From assembly GCF_000152805.1 (NCBI RefSeq), contig NZ_CH902578.1:261173-325172 (forward strand): a stretch of 64,000 nucleotides of DNA. Direction: 5' to 3'. Source of the stretch: Maritimibacter alkaliphilus HTCC2654. Its GTDB lineage: Bacteria; Pseudomonadota; Alphaproteobacteria; Rhodobacterales; Rhodobacteraceae. A program made the translations under genes and the position numbers. Shown piece by piece: positions 1 through 8,692 of this stretch (positions within the stretch are counted from its first letter, which is position 1; every line of letters begins with the position of its first letter). Under the pieces are notes generated by a model, which saw only the letters and a program-made list of their open reading frames with translations, did not search any database and was not told the origin of the DNA.

Positions 1-23
1 GGATATTTCGGACCGGAAAGAGG
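1..23 (-). repeat. Partial copy of dispersed intergenic repeat, cut by window edge
   Basis: Read on the minus strand, these bases contain TTTCCGGTCCGAAATATCC, the same box that opens the repeat copy at 34486-34567 and resembles those at 25669 and 46030. Only the first box is visible because the window ends here. It sits just downstream of the ccmI-ruvX-DUF1289 operon terminator, matching the gene-end position of the other copies. Confidence 0.6.
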
Positions 24-53
24 GGCGCGGGCCGAGGGGTTCGCGCCCTTTTC
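22..53 (-). terminator. Terminator of the ccmI-ruvX-DUF1289 operon
   Basis: GGGCGCG at 23-29 pairs with CGCGCCC at 42-48, giving a 7-bp GC stem six bases beyond the DUF1289 stop. On the minus strand the stem is followed by CTCTTTCC; on the plus strand by TTTT. It could therefore act in both directions. Confidence 0.55.
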
Positions 54-58
54 GCGTG

Positions 59-283
59 TCAGCGGGTGCGGGCGCGGCCGCCGCGGCGCTTGGCGATCAT
101 GGGCGCGCGGTCGGGCAGCGTCTCCATGATCTCGCGCCGTTCCATGTCGGTGAGGCGCGACCATGTGGCGATCTCGTTGATCGTCCGGTAGCAGCCGATG
201 CAGATGCGCATTTCGGGATGGATCTGGCAGACCTTGTTGCAGGGCGACAGTGGCTCGTCGCGGATCCAGACGTCGTCGGTCAC
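59..283 (-). CDS. DUF1289 family small cysteine-rich protein
   Basis: A 74-residue protein with four cysteines arranged as PC-x3-C then C-x2-C (SPCNKVCQ, then RICIGCYRT), followed by an arginine-rich tail. This is the DUF1289 pattern, probably a metal-binding mini-domain of unknown role. The GTG start at 281-283 overlaps the ruvX TGA as GTGA, so the gene is very likely translationally coupled to ruvX. It is the last gene of the operon and is followed by a hairpin. The start is chosen from the overlap; there is no separate ribosome binding site beyond the ruvX end. The family call is firm, the function unknown. Confidence 0.85.
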   Translation of the reverse strand: MTDDVWIRDEPLSPCNKVCQIHPEMRICIGCYRTINEIATWSRLTDMERREIMETLPDRAPMIAKRRGGRARTR

Positions 284-747
284 AGGTGCCTCATGCGGTC
301 GAGCGCGCCTTGCAGGATGTAGCCTGCGGCCACATGGTCGATCACGCCGGATCGTTTGGCGCGTGAGGTGTCGGCTTCGAGGAGGGCGCGTTCGGCGGCC
401 ACCGTCGAGAGGCGTTCGTCCCAGAAGGTGATCGGGCGTTCGGTCAGGCGCGACAGGTTGCGGGCGAAGGCGCGGGTTTTCTGGCAACGCGGGCCTTCGG
501 TGCCGTCCATGTTGCGCGGCAGCCCGAGGACGAGGCCGGAGATCGCGCGTTCGTCGAGGATCGCCATGAGCGCCTCGGCGTCCTGCGTGAATTTCTTGCC
601 GCGCCGAATGGTGTCGAGCGGCGTCGCCACCTGGCGCATCCCGTCGGATACGGCCACGCCGATGGTCTTGTCTCCGTAGTCGAGGCCGGCGAGCGCCGTC
701 ATCGCGGGCAGGGCGGCGGCGAAGGCGGCGATGTCGTCGAAGATCAC
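280..747 (-). CDS. ruvX: RuvX/YqgF family putative pre-16S rRNA nuclease (Holliday junction resolvase-like)
   Basis: A 155-residue RNase H-fold protein, the usual length for the family. The first acidic motif LDYGDKTIGVAVSD lies at about residues 22-35 with Asp23 as the likely catalytic residue. GLPRNMDGTEG is at 75-85, WDERLST at 109-115 and IDHVAAGYIL at 136-145, carrying the last conserved Asp. In E. coli the homolog acts in 16S rRNA 5' end maturation, and resolvase activity has been reported for some members. Translation starts at GTG (745-747), overlapping the ccmI stop by four bases, so the two are coupled. Location is cytoplasmic. Confidence 0.93.
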   Translation of the reverse strand: MIFDDIAAFAAALPAMTALAGLDYGDKTIGVAVSDGMRQVATPLDTIRRGKKFTQDAEALMAILDERAISGLVLGLPRNMDGTEGPRCQKTRAFARNLSRLTERPITFWDERLSTVAAERALLEADTSRAKRSGVIDHVAAGYILQGALDRMRHL

Positions 748-1979
748 TCGGCCACCCCCGCGTCACGGGCCGCCGCGCGCACGATGTCGAGTTCGCCGGG
801 CTGACCTTCGAACCGCGCCTGCGCCTCGGCCCAGATCGCCTGCGCCTGTTCCATGTCGCCCAGCACGCCGAGCGCACGGATGAGGCGGGCCCAGTCCGAG
901 GCGGGGCCGCCCTCGGTCGCCAGACGGTCGGACAGGCCCGCGACCATGCCCCGGATCATGTCCTGCCGCTCTCCCTCGGTCATTTCGGCGGCGTTTTCGA
1001 TGTCCTGCGCCGAGGGGCCGCGGGGGGCCGCCCCGCTTTCGGGCAGGGTGTAGTTGACGCCTGCGGCTGAGGCGAGAAGTTCGATGCGCTCGCGGATCGG
1101 GCCGACCCACGGATCTTCCGGCGCCGAGCTTTCGAGCAGCGCGCGCCACATGCGGAAGGCGAGGTCGGGGCGGTCGTTCTGGGCGAACATCAGGCCCGAA
1201 TAGTAGCGCGCGACCTTGTTGCCCGGTTCGATCTGGAGCGCGCGCGAGAGGGCGGTTTCCGCCTCAGGCGAGACATAGCCACCGGCGGCGAGGATCAGAA
1301 GCTCGGCGAGGTCGGAATAGTCGTTCGCCGTCGCTTCGTCCCCCTTGGCCTGAATAAGCGACCATTGCGCGTTGTGGGCGGCGCGGTAGTTGCCGAGCTG
1401 CGCCTCGTGCTGGGCCAGCAGGGCGAGGCCCTGAACATCGCCGGGGCGGCGCGCGACGGCGGTGCGCAACTGGGCGACGAGTTCGACGTAATCCTGCGGC
1501 ACGTCGGCGGCGGGGCCCTCCCACGCGGGCATCTCGGCCTCGGCGGCTTTCTGGTCCGGTCGGTTTTCGCGTGCTTCGGCGGCGAGGCTCTTGCGCAGGT
1601 CCAGCGGCAGGTCCGGGTAACCCGGCGCGCCCAGATCGGAATAGAGATACCAGCCGCCGCCGACCAGCAGCACCGCGATCCCGGCGACGGCGGCGATGCT
1701 GGCGGAGCGGGGCGCGCGGCCCGCGCCGCTTTGCGCCTGCGCGGCCCTGTCGGCTTCCAGCAGACGGCGCGAGATCTCGATCTTCGTGCGCTCGGCATCC
1801 GCTTCGGACACGACACCGCGCGCCACGTCGCGGTCGAGTTCCTTGAGCTGGTCGCGGTAGACCGCCATGTCGAATTCCGCGCTGGCGCGGGCCGTCGTGC
1901 GGGCGGGCGCGAACAGCGCGTAGCCCAGAATGAGCACGATGAAGATCGCGGCGAGCGCCGCCAGCATCCAGAACCCCAT
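744..1979 (-). CDS. ccmI: CcmI, c-type cytochrome biogenesis protein
   Basis: A 411-residue membrane protein. A first transmembrane helix lies at about residues 5-25. A YRDQLKELDRDVARG-type cytoplasmic region follows, then a second helix at about 95-115 and a C-terminal periplasmic part with TPR-like helices from about residue 160. CcmI presents apocytochrome c to the CcmF/H haem ligation complex. The start at 1977-1979 is preferred over one nine codons upstream because GGGAGG lies 3-8 bases before it. Other ccm genes are not in this window. The divergent region to soxB is 186 bp. Confidence 0.9.
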   Translation of the reverse strand: MGFWMLAALAAIFIVLILGYALFAPARTTARASAEFDMAVYRDQLKELDRDVARGVVSEADAERTKIEISRRLLEADRAAQAQSGAGRAPRSASIAAVAGIAVLLVGGGWYLYSDLGAPGYPDLPLDLRKSLAAEARENRPDQKAAEAEMPAWEGPAADVPQDYVELVAQLRTAVARRPGDVQGLALLAQHEAQLGNYRAAHNAQWSLIQAKGDEATANDYSDLAELLILAAGGYVSPEAETALSRALQIEPGNKVARYYSGLMFAQNDRPDLAFRMWRALLESSAPEDPWVGPIRERIELLASAAGVNYTLPESGAAPRGPSAQDIENAAEMTEGERQDMIRGMVAGLSDRLATEGGPASDWARLIRALGVLGDMEQAQAIWAEAQARFEGQPGELDIVRAAARDAGVAE

Positions 1980-2037
1980 GGTCCCTCCCGAAAAGTTCCC
2001 CCTCATCTACCCATTTGCCGTGTCCTGCAAAACCCCC

Positions 2038-2080
2038 TGCGACATCGCGTGTCGGAAACCGACGACAAGTTGATGTCGCA
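2038..2080. promoter_or_regulatory. Nested dyads in the ccmI/soxB divergent region
   Basis: An outer inverted repeat TGCGACAT (2038-2045) / ATGTCGCA (2073-2080) encloses an inner dyad GTCGG-aaa-CCGAC (2051-2063). The block lies 86-128 bp upstream of soxB, where an activator or repressor of the sarcosine operon would be expected. The regulator is not identified in the window. Confidence 0.45.
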
Positions 2081-2165
2081 TTTGGTGCAGGTGGTGCCGT
2101 TCGCCGCATTGGCGCGGATCGTCGGGTTGATATGAACGGGGCGAACCACGACGTCGGGGATTCGC

Positions 2166-3413
2166 ATGAAACGATATTCGGCCTTTGCCATCGCGCGTGA
2201 GGCGCTGCGCTACCACACCGGGTGGGAGCGCGCCTGGGGCAATCCCGAACCCAAGAAACGCTACGATGTCGTCATCGTGGGGGCCGGGGGCCACGGGCTC
2301 GCCACCGCGTTCTATCTGGGCAAGAACTTCGGCATCACCAATGTGGCGGTGATCGAAAAGGGCTGGCTCGGCGGCGGGAACACGGGCCGCAACACGACGA
2401 TCATCCGGTCGAACTATCTGCAAGACCCCTCGGCGGCGATCTATGAAAAGTCGCGCTCGCTTTACGAGACGATGAGCCAGGACGTGAACATGAACGTCAT
2501 GTTCTCGCCGCGCGGCGTCATCATGCTGGCCCAGACCCATCACGAAGTGCGCGGGTACGAGCGCACGGCTCATGCAAACGCGCTTCAGGGGGTCGATACG
2601 ACGTTCATCGGGCCGGAGAAGGTCAAGGAACTGGTGCCGATCATCAACATCGACGGCCCGCGCTATCCGGTGCTGGGTGGGCTGTGGCAGCCGCGCGGCG
2701 GCACCGCGCGTCACGATGCGGTGGCCTGGGGCTATGCGCGGGCCTGCGCGGGCATGGGGATGGACATCATCCAGAACTGCGCCGTTCAGGGGGTCGAGAC
2801 CGAGGGCGGTCAGGTCAAGGCGGTGAACACCACCAAGGGCCGGATCGAATGCGGCAAGCTGGCGCTGGTCGTCGCGGGGCACTCCTCGGATCTGGCCGAA
2901 ATGGCCGGGTTCCGCCTGCCGATTGAGTCGGTCGCGCTTCAGGCGCTGGTGTCGGAGCCGATCAAGCCCTGCATGGACGTGGTCGTGATGGCCAACACCG
3001 TTCATGGCTACATGAGCCAGTCCGACAAGGGCGAGATGGTGATCGGCGGCGGCACTGACGGGTTCAACAACTACACCCAGCGCGGCAGCTTCCACCACAT
3101 CGAAGAGACCGTGCGCGCGCTGGTCGAGACCTTCCCAATGATCTCGCGGCTCAAGATGCTGCGCCAGTGGGGCGGGATCGTGGACATGACCGGGGACCGC
3201 TCGCCGATCATCTCGAAAACTCCGGTGGGCAACATCTTCGTCAACTGCGGCTGGGGCACCGGCGGGTTCAAGGCGATCCCCGGCTCCGGCTGGGCGATGG
3301 CCGAGCTTGTGGCCAAGGGCGAGCCGGGGCCGCTCGCGGCCGAGTTCGGCGTGGATCGCTTCCGCGAGGGGCGCTTCATCGACGAGTCCGTCGCCGCCGG
3401 GGTTGCGCACTGA
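2166..3413 (+). CDS. soxB: Sarcosine oxidase subunit beta
   Basis: A 415-residue flavoprotein of the DAO fold and first gene of the heterotetrameric sarcosine oxidase operon. The FAD-binding GxGxxG (VGAGGHG) is at about residues 38-44. His183 in GTARHDAVAW matches the histidine that covalently carries FMN in the beta subunit of characterised enzymes. The complex converts sarcosine, oxygen and tetrahydrofolate to glycine, hydrogen peroxide and 5,10-methylene-tetrahydrofolate; beta holds the sarcosine site. Length and motifs are typical. GGGGA lies before the ATG. The sulfur-oxidation soxB shares only the name. Confidence 0.95.
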   Translation: MKRYSAFAIAREALRYHTGWERAWGNPEPKKRYDVVIVGAGGHGLATAFYLGKNFGITNVAVIEKGWLGGGNTGRNTTIIRSNYLQDPSAAIYEKSRSLYETMSQDVNMNVMFSPRGVIMLAQTHHEVRGYERTAHANALQGVDTTFIGPEKVKELVPIINIDGPRYPVLGGLWQPRGGTARHDAVAWGYARACAGMGMDIIQNCAVQGVETEGGQVKAVNTTKGRIECGKLALVVAGHSSDLAEMAGFRLPIESVALQALVSEPIKPCMDVVVMANTVHGYMSQSDKGEMVIGGGTDGFNNYTQRGSFHHIEETVRALVETFPMISRLKMLRQWGGIVDMTGDRSPIISKTPVGNIFVNCGWGTGGFKAIPGSGWAMAELVAKGEPGPLAAEFGVDRFREGRFIDESVAAGVAH

Positions 3414-3532
3414 TGCGGACGGTTGGAAACATACATCCGAAAGCCAAAAAAACCGTGCCGGTTGCGCGCGTTGCGCGAGTGATGCCTCACTTGGCTGGGG
3501 CTTGGAACCTCGCTGCCGGACAGCGCGTTGGC

Positions 3533-3552
3533 TGTGCAACTGAGAATTGCAC
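3533..3552 (+). promoter_or_regulatory. Hairpin abutting the ribosome binding site of the small soxB-downstream gene
   Basis: TGTGCAA (3533-3539) pairs with TTGCACA (3546-3552), and the AGGAG ribosome binding site begins at 3553. A stem ending at the Shine-Dalgarno could affect translation of the small gene or stabilise the 5' end of a processed soxDAG message. It may also be a DNA operator. Confidence 0.35.
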
Positions 3553-3564
3553 AGGAGATCGAAA

Positions 3565-3834
3565 ATGGCAGATCGGAGCGACACGCCCCCTGACCACACC
3601 GTCGTGCAATCCGGCGGTGGTAATACCGGACTGGCCTTCGTCGTCGGCATCCTTGTCGTCGTCGTCGCCGTCATCGCATGGTTCGTCTTCGCGGGCGATC
3701 CGTCCGGTGCGGGCGATCAGGTCAACGTCACCATCGAAGGCGCAGGGGACAACGGCGCAATCGAAGGTGCGGAAAACCGGATCGGCAGTGCCACCAGCGA
3801 CTTTGGTGAAAGCGCCGAACCCGCAGCCGAATAA
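3565..3834 (+). CDS. Small single-pass membrane protein of unknown function within the sox operon
   Basis: An 89-residue protein. A polar N-terminus of about 25 residues leads into one hydrophobic helix (about residues 24-43, rich in Val and Ile) and then an acidic Gly/Ala-rich tail expected in the periplasm. No family is recognised. The start ATG at 3565 is chosen over one six codons upstream because AGGAG sits seven bases before it. The gene lies between soxB and soxD, a position that is normally empty in sox operons. A membrane-linked accessory role to sarcosine metabolism is possible but purely inferred. Confidence 0.75.
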   Translation: MADRSDTPPDHTVVQSGGGNTGLAFVVGILVVVVAVIAWFVFAGDPSGAGDQVNVTIEGAGDNGAIEGAENRIGSATSDFGESAEPAAE

Positions 3835-3855
3835 TACGACCATCACAACCAGACT

Positions 3856-3890
3856 GACCGGCCTGCCGCCTTTTGGCGTGCGGGCCGGTC
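3856..3890 (+). other. Strong hairpin between the small membrane gene and soxD
   Basis: GACCGGCC (3856-3863) pairs with GGCCGGTC (3883-3890). An inner CGCC/GGCG pair flanks a TTTT loop. No T tract follows, so this is not a standard terminator. It may mark a processing or attenuation point separating soxB from soxDAG. Confidence 0.5.
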
Positions 3891-3930
3891 GCATGCGTGG
3901 CGCCTCTGCCACCCTGACCGGAGGTGCGAC

Positions 3931-4254
3931 ATGCTGATCCTCACCTGTCCTTATTGCGGCGTGGAGGCCGACGAAACCGAACTGGCACCGGGGGGCGAAG
4001 CGCATCTGAAGCGTGCCACCGTGGGCGACAGCGACGAGGCGTTCGAGGCCTACCTGTTCGACCGGGCGAACCCCAAGGGCGTGCATTTCGAGCGGTGGCG
4101 TCATGCCTATGGCTGCGGGAAATGGTTCCTCGCGGCCCGCCACACCGTGACGCTGGAGGTCTACGGGACTTACAAGGCCCAGACGCCGGAACCGACGAAA
4201 GAGATCGTCGCCGCCATCAAGAAACGCCTGCCGGAGTGGGAGGGTCGGGGATGA
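3931..4254 (+). CDS. soxD: Sarcosine oxidase subunit delta
   Basis: A 107-residue zinc-binding subunit of heterotetrameric sarcosine oxidase. Cys6 and Cys9 (TCPYCG) with His58 and Cys62 (RHAYGC) match the known zinc ligand set. The subunit is structural and packs against alpha. GGAGG precedes the ATG, and the stop overlaps the soxA start as ATGA, indicating coupling. Confidence 0.94.
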   Translation: MLILTCPYCGVEADETELAPGGEAHLKRATVGDSDEAFEAYLFDRANPKGVHFERWRHAYGCGKWFLAARHTVTLEVYGTYKAQTPEPTKEIVAAIKKRLPEWEGRG

Positions 4255-7200
4255 GCCATCGTCTCGACGGAAAGGGGCGGCTGATCGACCGTTCCAAAAA
4301 GCTGCGCTTCACCTTCAACGGCAAGGCGATGACGGGCTATGCGGGCGACACGCTCGCCTCGGCGCTGCTCGGATCGGGCCAGTCCGTGATGGGCCGAAGC
4401 TTCAAATATCACCGTCCGCGCGGCGTGGTCGCTTCGGGCGTGGAAGAGCCGAATGCGCTCATGAACCTCGGCGAAGGCGGGCGGTTCGAGCCGAACCAGC
4501 GCGCCACCACGACGCCGCTTTTCGACGGTCTGACCGCGACCAGCCAGAACCACTGGCCGTCGCTGGAGTTCGACATCGGCGCGGTGAACGATCTGGCCGC
4601 GCGGTTCCTGCCGGCGGGGTTCTACTACAAGACCTTCATGTTCCCGCGTTTCGCGTGGAAGCACCTGTTCGAGCCGTTCATCCGCCAGTCCGCGGGGCTG
4701 GGTCAGGTCCCGAAGGAACCCGATGCGGACCGTTATGAGCATGTCTATCACCACACCGACGTGCTGGTGATCGGCGGCGGTGTGGCGGGTCTCGCGGCCG
4801 CGCGGGCCGCTGCGGCGGGCGGCGCCAAGGTCATGGTGCTGGAACAGACCGCCCATTGGGGCGGGCGTGCCCCGGTCGATGGCGGGCAGATCGACGGTCT
4901 CGACCCGGAAACGTGGGTGAACAACGCGGTCCAAGAGCTTGAGACTGCTGAAAATGTGACGCTGCGCCTCGGCACGATGGGCGCGGGCGTCTACGACCAC
5001 GGCTACGTGCTGGGGTATGAGCGTGTGGCTGACGCGACTCCGGGCGACGACCGCCCGCGTCACCGCCTGTGGCGCATCCGCGCCAAGCAGATCGTGACCG
5101 CGACCGGCGCGATCGAACGCCCGCTGTCTTTCCCCGGCAACGACGTGCCGGGCGTGATGCTGGCCTCTGCCGTGCGCGACTACGTGGTGAACTGGGGCGT
5201 CGCGCCGGGCCGGCGCACGGTGATCGTGACGAACAACGACGATGCCTACCTGACCGCGCTCGCGTTGAAAGAGGCGAAGCTGGAGGTGCCCGCGATCATC
5301 GACGTGCGCGCGACCCTCGTGGGGCCGCTCGCGGACCGGGCGCGCAAGGCCGGGATCAAGCTGATGCATGGCAAGGCCGTGGTCGGGGTGAAGGGCAAGA
5401 AACAGGTCACGGGCGTCATGGTCGCCGACCTCGACGGCAAGTCGACGCCGGACGCCATCGAATGCGATGCGGTCGCCATGTCGGGCGGCTGGTCTCCTGT
5501 GGTGCACCTGTGGTCGCACTGCGGTGGCAAACTGAACTGGGACGATGCCGAGGCGATGTTCAAACCCGATCCGGCTCGTCCGCCACTGGGCGCCGACGGG
5601 CAGGGGTTCGTCCTGACTGCCGGGAACGCCTCGGGCGCCATGGGTCTGGCCGAGGCGCTGGCCGACGGGCATGAGGCCGGGCGGCAGGCGGCCAAAGCCG
5701 CAGGCGGCACGCTGACGCGCAAAGCCGCACCCAAAGCGCCCGAGACCGAGCGTCAGCCGCTCAAACAGGTCTGGATCATGCCGACGTCGGCAGGCCCGGA
5801 CAAGCGGATGAAGATGTGGCTCGACTACCAGAACGATGTGAAAGTGTCGGACGTGCAGCTTGCCGCGCGCGAAGGCTATGCGAGCGTCGAGCACACAAAA
5901 CGCTACACCACGCTCGGCATGGCGACGGATCAGGGGAAACTGAGCAACATCAACGGTTTGGCGGTGTTGTCCGATGCTCTGGGTCAGGCGATCCCGCAGA
6001 CCGGGACGACCACGTTCCGTCCGCCCTATACACCGATCAGCATGGGGGCCATCGCGGGCGAGGCGCGCGGCGAACTCTTTCAGCCGATCCGCCGCACGCC
6101 GATGCATTCGGCCCATGACGCCGCCGGCGCGGTGTGGGAGCCTGTGGGGCATTGGCGCCGCCCCTTCTGTTTCGCGCGCACGGGCGAGACCGACATGGAG
6201 GCGGTGAACCGTGAGATCGTGAACACCCGCGACAACGTCGGGATGCTCGACGCCTCGACGCTGGGCAAGATCCTCGTGACCGGACCCGATGCGGGCAAGT
6301 TCCTCGACATGCTCTACACGAACGTGATGTCGAGCCTGCCGGTGGGCAAATGTCGCTACGGCCTGATGTGCACCGAAAACGGCTTCGTCACCGACGACGG
6401 CGTGGTCGCGCGTATCGGCGAGCAGACGTGGCTCTGCCACACAACTACGGGCGGCGCGGATCGGATCCACGGCCACATGGAAGACTGGCTCCAGTGCGAA
6501 TGGTGGGATTGGAAAGTCTATACCGCCAACCTGACCGAGCAATACGCGCAGGTCGCCGTCGCGGGCCCCAAGGCGCGCAAGGTGCTTGAGGCTCTGGGCG
6601 GCATGGACGTCTCGAAAGAGGCGATGCCGTTCATGACATGGGCCGACGGAACGCTCGCGGGCATCCCGGCGCGCGTCTACCGGATCAGCTTCACCGGCGA
6701 ACTCAGCTATGAAATCGCGGTCCCAGCGAACCGGGGGGCCGAGCTTTGGGCGAAGGTGGCCGAGGCGGGGGCCGCGCATGGCATCCAGCCCTACGGCACG
6801 GAAGCCATGCACATCATGCGGGCCGAAAAGGGGTTCGTAATGATCGGGGACGAAACCGACGGCACCGTGATTCCGCAGGACCTGAACATGGGCTGGATCA
6901 TCTCGAAGAAGAAAACCGACTACCTCGGCAAGCGCGCGCAGGAGCGGTCGCACATGGCAAGCCCGGATCGCTGGCGGCTCGTGGGGCTCGAAACGCTCGA
7001 CGGGTCCGTGATCCCCGATGGGGCCTATGCGGTGGGCGAGGGCTTTAACGCCAACGGTCAGCGCAACATGATCGGGCGTGTCACCTCGACCTACTACTCC
7101 CCCACGATCCGCAAGGGGATCGCGATGGGTCTGATCCAGCACGGGCCGGACCGGATGGGCGAGGTCGTGGATTTCGCCACGCTGGACGGCACCGGCACGG

Positions 7201-7265
7201 TCATCAAGGCGAAGATCGTCGAGACCTGTTTTTACGACAAGGAAGGAGCCAAGGCCGATGTCTGA
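4251..7265 (+). CDS. soxA: Sarcosine oxidase subunit alpha
   Basis: A 1004-residue subunit, the usual size. The N-terminal region (about 20-110) resembles a ferredoxin-like domain without its cluster and contains KYHRPRG. An NAD-binding Rossmann motif GGGVAGLAAA begins near residue 175. From about residue 620 to the end lies an aminomethyltransferase (GcvT-like) domain that binds tetrahydrofolate and captures the formaldehyde-level carbon. The start is the ATG overlapping the soxD stop; in the same frame the reading frame stays open far upstream without support. Its end overlaps soxG by eight bases. Confidence 0.95.
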   Translation: MSHRLDGKGRLIDRSKKLRFTFNGKAMTGYAGDTLASALLGSGQSVMGRSFKYHRPRGVVASGVEEPNALMNLGEGGRFEPNQRATTTPLFDGLTATSQNHWPSLEFDIGAVNDLAARFLPAGFYYKTFMFPRFAWKHLFEPFIRQSAGLGQVPKEPDADRYEHVYHHTDVLVIGGGVAGLAAARAAAAGGAKVMVLEQTAHWGGRAPVDGGQIDGLDPETWVNNAVQELETAENVTLRLGTMGAGVYDHGYVLGYERVADATPGDDRPRHRLWRIRAKQIVTATGAIERPLSFPGNDVPGVMLASAVRDYVVNWGVAPGRRTVIVTNNDDAYLTALALKEAKLEVPAIIDVRATLVGPLADRARKAGIKLMHGKAVVGVKGKKQVTGVMVADLDGKSTPDAIECDAVAMSGGWSPVVHLWSHCGGKLNWDDAEAMFKPDPARPPLGADGQGFVLTAGNASGAMGLAEALADGHEAGRQAAKAAGGTLTRKAAPKAPETERQPLKQVWIMPTSAGPDKRMKMWLDYQNDVKVSDVQLAAREGYASVEHTKRYTTLGMATDQGKLSNINGLAVLSDALGQAIPQTGTTTFRPPYTPISMGAIAGEARGELFQPIRRTPMHSAHDAAGAVWEPVGHWRRPFCFARTGETDMEAVNREIVNTRDNVGMLDASTLGKILVTGPDAGKFLDMLYTNVMSSLPVGKCRYGLMCTENGFVTDDGVVARIGEQTWLCHTTTGGADRIHGHMEDWLQCEWWDWKVYTANLTEQYAQVAVAGPKARKVLEALGGMDVSKEAMPFMTWADGTLAGIPARVYRISFTGELSYEIAVPANRGAELWAKVAEAGAAHGIQPYGTEAMHIMRAEKGFVMIGDETDGTVIPQDLNMGWIISKKKTDYLGKRAQERSHMASPDRWRLVGLETLDGSVIPDGAYAVGEGFNANGQRNMIGRVTSTYYSPTIRKGIAMGLIQHGPDRMGEVVDFATLDGTGTVIKAKIVETCFYDKEGAKADV

Positions 7266-7806
7266 TGCGGTTTCCGTTCTGAATGGCGCGGCCTTCGACG
7301 GCTTCGCGCAGGTCTCCGACACCGGCCCGCGCGGAATGATTACCCTGCGTGGCGCGCCGGAGGTGCTGGCGAAAATGGCAAAGGCGCTTGGGCTTGCGGT
7401 GCCGGAGACGCTGGGTCTGACGAGCAAGGGCGACCTGTCGCTCGCGTGGATGTCGCCGGACGAGGCGATGGTGCTGTGCGACTATGCCGACGCGCCGGGG
7501 CTGGCGGAGAAGGTGCAGGGGGCCGTCAAAGGCGATCACGCGCTGGTCGCCGTGGTCTCCGACGCCCGCGCGGTGTTCCGGGTGAAGGGGGACAAGGCCG
7601 ATCAGGTGCTGCGCAAGCTCACCCCCGCGCCGCTCGACGGCTTCGCGCCCGGACAGGTCCGGCGCACGCGGCTCGCCCAAGTCGCCGGCGCGTTCTGGAT
7701 GACGGATGCACAGACATTCGAAATCATGTGCTTCCGCAGTCAGGCGCAATACGTGTTCGACCTTTTGTCGAATGCGGCGCGGCCCGGCTCGGAACTCGAC
7801 CTGTAA
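7258..7806 (+). CDS. soxG: Sarcosine oxidase subunit gamma
   Basis: A 182-residue subunit with a GcvT-like C-terminal half, typical of SoxG. It is the last gene of the operon. The ATG lies eight bases inside the end of soxA with GGAG upstream, and a clear terminator follows 30 bases after the stop. It has no catalytic residues of its own and completes the alpha-beta-gamma-delta complex. Confidence 0.93.
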   Translation: MSDAVSVLNGAAFDGFAQVSDTGPRGMITLRGAPEVLAKMAKALGLAVPETLGLTSKGDLSLAWMSPDEAMVLCDYADAPGLAEKVQGAVKGDHALVAVVSDARAVFRVKGDKADQVLRKLTPAPLDGFAPGQVRRTRLAQVAGAFWMTDAQTFEIMCFRSQAQYVFDLLSNAARPGSELDL

Positions 7807-7835
7807 ACCCATAGGCGGCCAGTACGTTGCGACCG

Positions 7836-7868
7836 AAAGCGGGGCCGGAATGCCCCGCTTTTTGTTTT
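7836..7868 (+). terminator. Terminator of the sarcosine oxidase operon
   Basis: AAGCGGGGC (7837-7845) pairs with GCCCCGCTT (7852-7860) around a six-base loop and runs into TTTGTTTT. It is a canonical Rho-independent terminator. Confidence 0.9.
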
Positions 7869-8065
7869 CCACGTCGCGGCCCGATAGCCGTGACGCCAGC
7901 CCAAAAGCGACAACGCGCCCGCGCGCAGACGGGTTCCGTGCACATCCCGTGTGCCGCTCATTATTCGCCGCAAACCCGGAAACCCGGCCTGCGCCCCTTG
8001 ACCTCGGGCGCGACCAAGGCCCATCTAAGCGGCAACTGACACCAGAAGAACAGGGGGATATCCCA

Positions 8066-8665
8066 ATGGCTTTCGAACTTCCCGACCTTCCCTACGCCCA
8101 CGACGCGCTCGCCGATCTCGGCATGTCGAAGGAGACGATGGAGTATCACCACGACATCCACCACAAGGCCTATGTTGACAACGGCAACAAGGCGATTGCC
8201 GGCACCGAGTGGGAAGGCAAGTCGGTCGAAGAGATCATCAAGGGCACCTATGACCCGAAAGCGGTCGCCCAATCCGGTATCTTCAACAACGCCTCGCAGT
8301 ATTGGAACCACAACCAGTTCTGGGAAATGATGGGTCCGGGCGAAAAGAAGATGCCGGGCGAGCTGGAAAAGGCGCTCACGGAAGCTTTCGGCTCGGTCGA
8401 CAAGTTCAAGGAAGACTTCTCGGCCGCGGGCGCCGGCCAGTTCGGCTCCGGCTGGGCCTGGCTCGTGAAGGACACCGACGGATCGCTCAAGGTGACCAAG
8501 ACCGAGAACGGTGTGAACCCGCTGTGCTTCGGTCAGACCGCGCTTCTGGGCTGCGACGTGTGGGAGCATTCCTACTACATCGACTTCCGCAACAAGCGCC
8601 CGGCGTATCTGACGAACTTCCTCGACAACCTCGTGAACTGGGAAAACGTCGCCTCGCGCATGTGA
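8066..8665 (+). CDS. sodB: Iron/manganese superoxide dismutase
   Basis: A 199-residue SodB-type enzyme that dismutes superoxide to hydrogen peroxide and oxygen in the cytoplasm. The four metal ligands are visible: His28 (MEYHHD), His82 (WNHNQFW), Asp164 and His168 (DVWEHSYYIDF). AGGGGG precedes the ATG; the frame is open further upstream but nothing supports an earlier start. It is a single gene between two terminators. Its place after an oxidase operon that makes peroxide is suggestive but may be coincidence. Metal choice (Fe versus Mn) cannot be set safely by eye; the sequence looks closer to FeSOD. Confidence 0.94.
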   Translation: MAFELPDLPYAHDALADLGMSKETMEYHHDIHHKAYVDNGNKAIAGTEWEGKSVEEIIKGTYDPKAVAQSGIFNNASQYWNHNQFWEMMGPGEKKMPGELEKALTEAFGSVDKFKEDFSAAGAGQFGSGWAWLVKDTDGSLKVTKTENGVNPLCFGQTALLGCDVWEHSYYIDFRNKRPAYLTNFLDNLVNWENVASRM

Positions 8666-8692
8666 TCCGACGCCCGAATGATGTGAAATGGT

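Noticed and set aside
4170-7427. Very long minus-strand reading frame (over 1000 codons) opposite soxA
   Set aside because: It is the mirror of soxA in GC-rich DNA; it lacks a start signal and its protein is rich in His, Arg and Gly with no domain. Similar mirrors opposite soxB, the RND gene, glnA and mmsA were rejected for the same reason.
2166-7806. Sulfur-oxidation (Sox) operon
   Set aside because: The gene symbols are shared, but the flavin, zinc and GcvT-like motifs show sarcosine oxidase.
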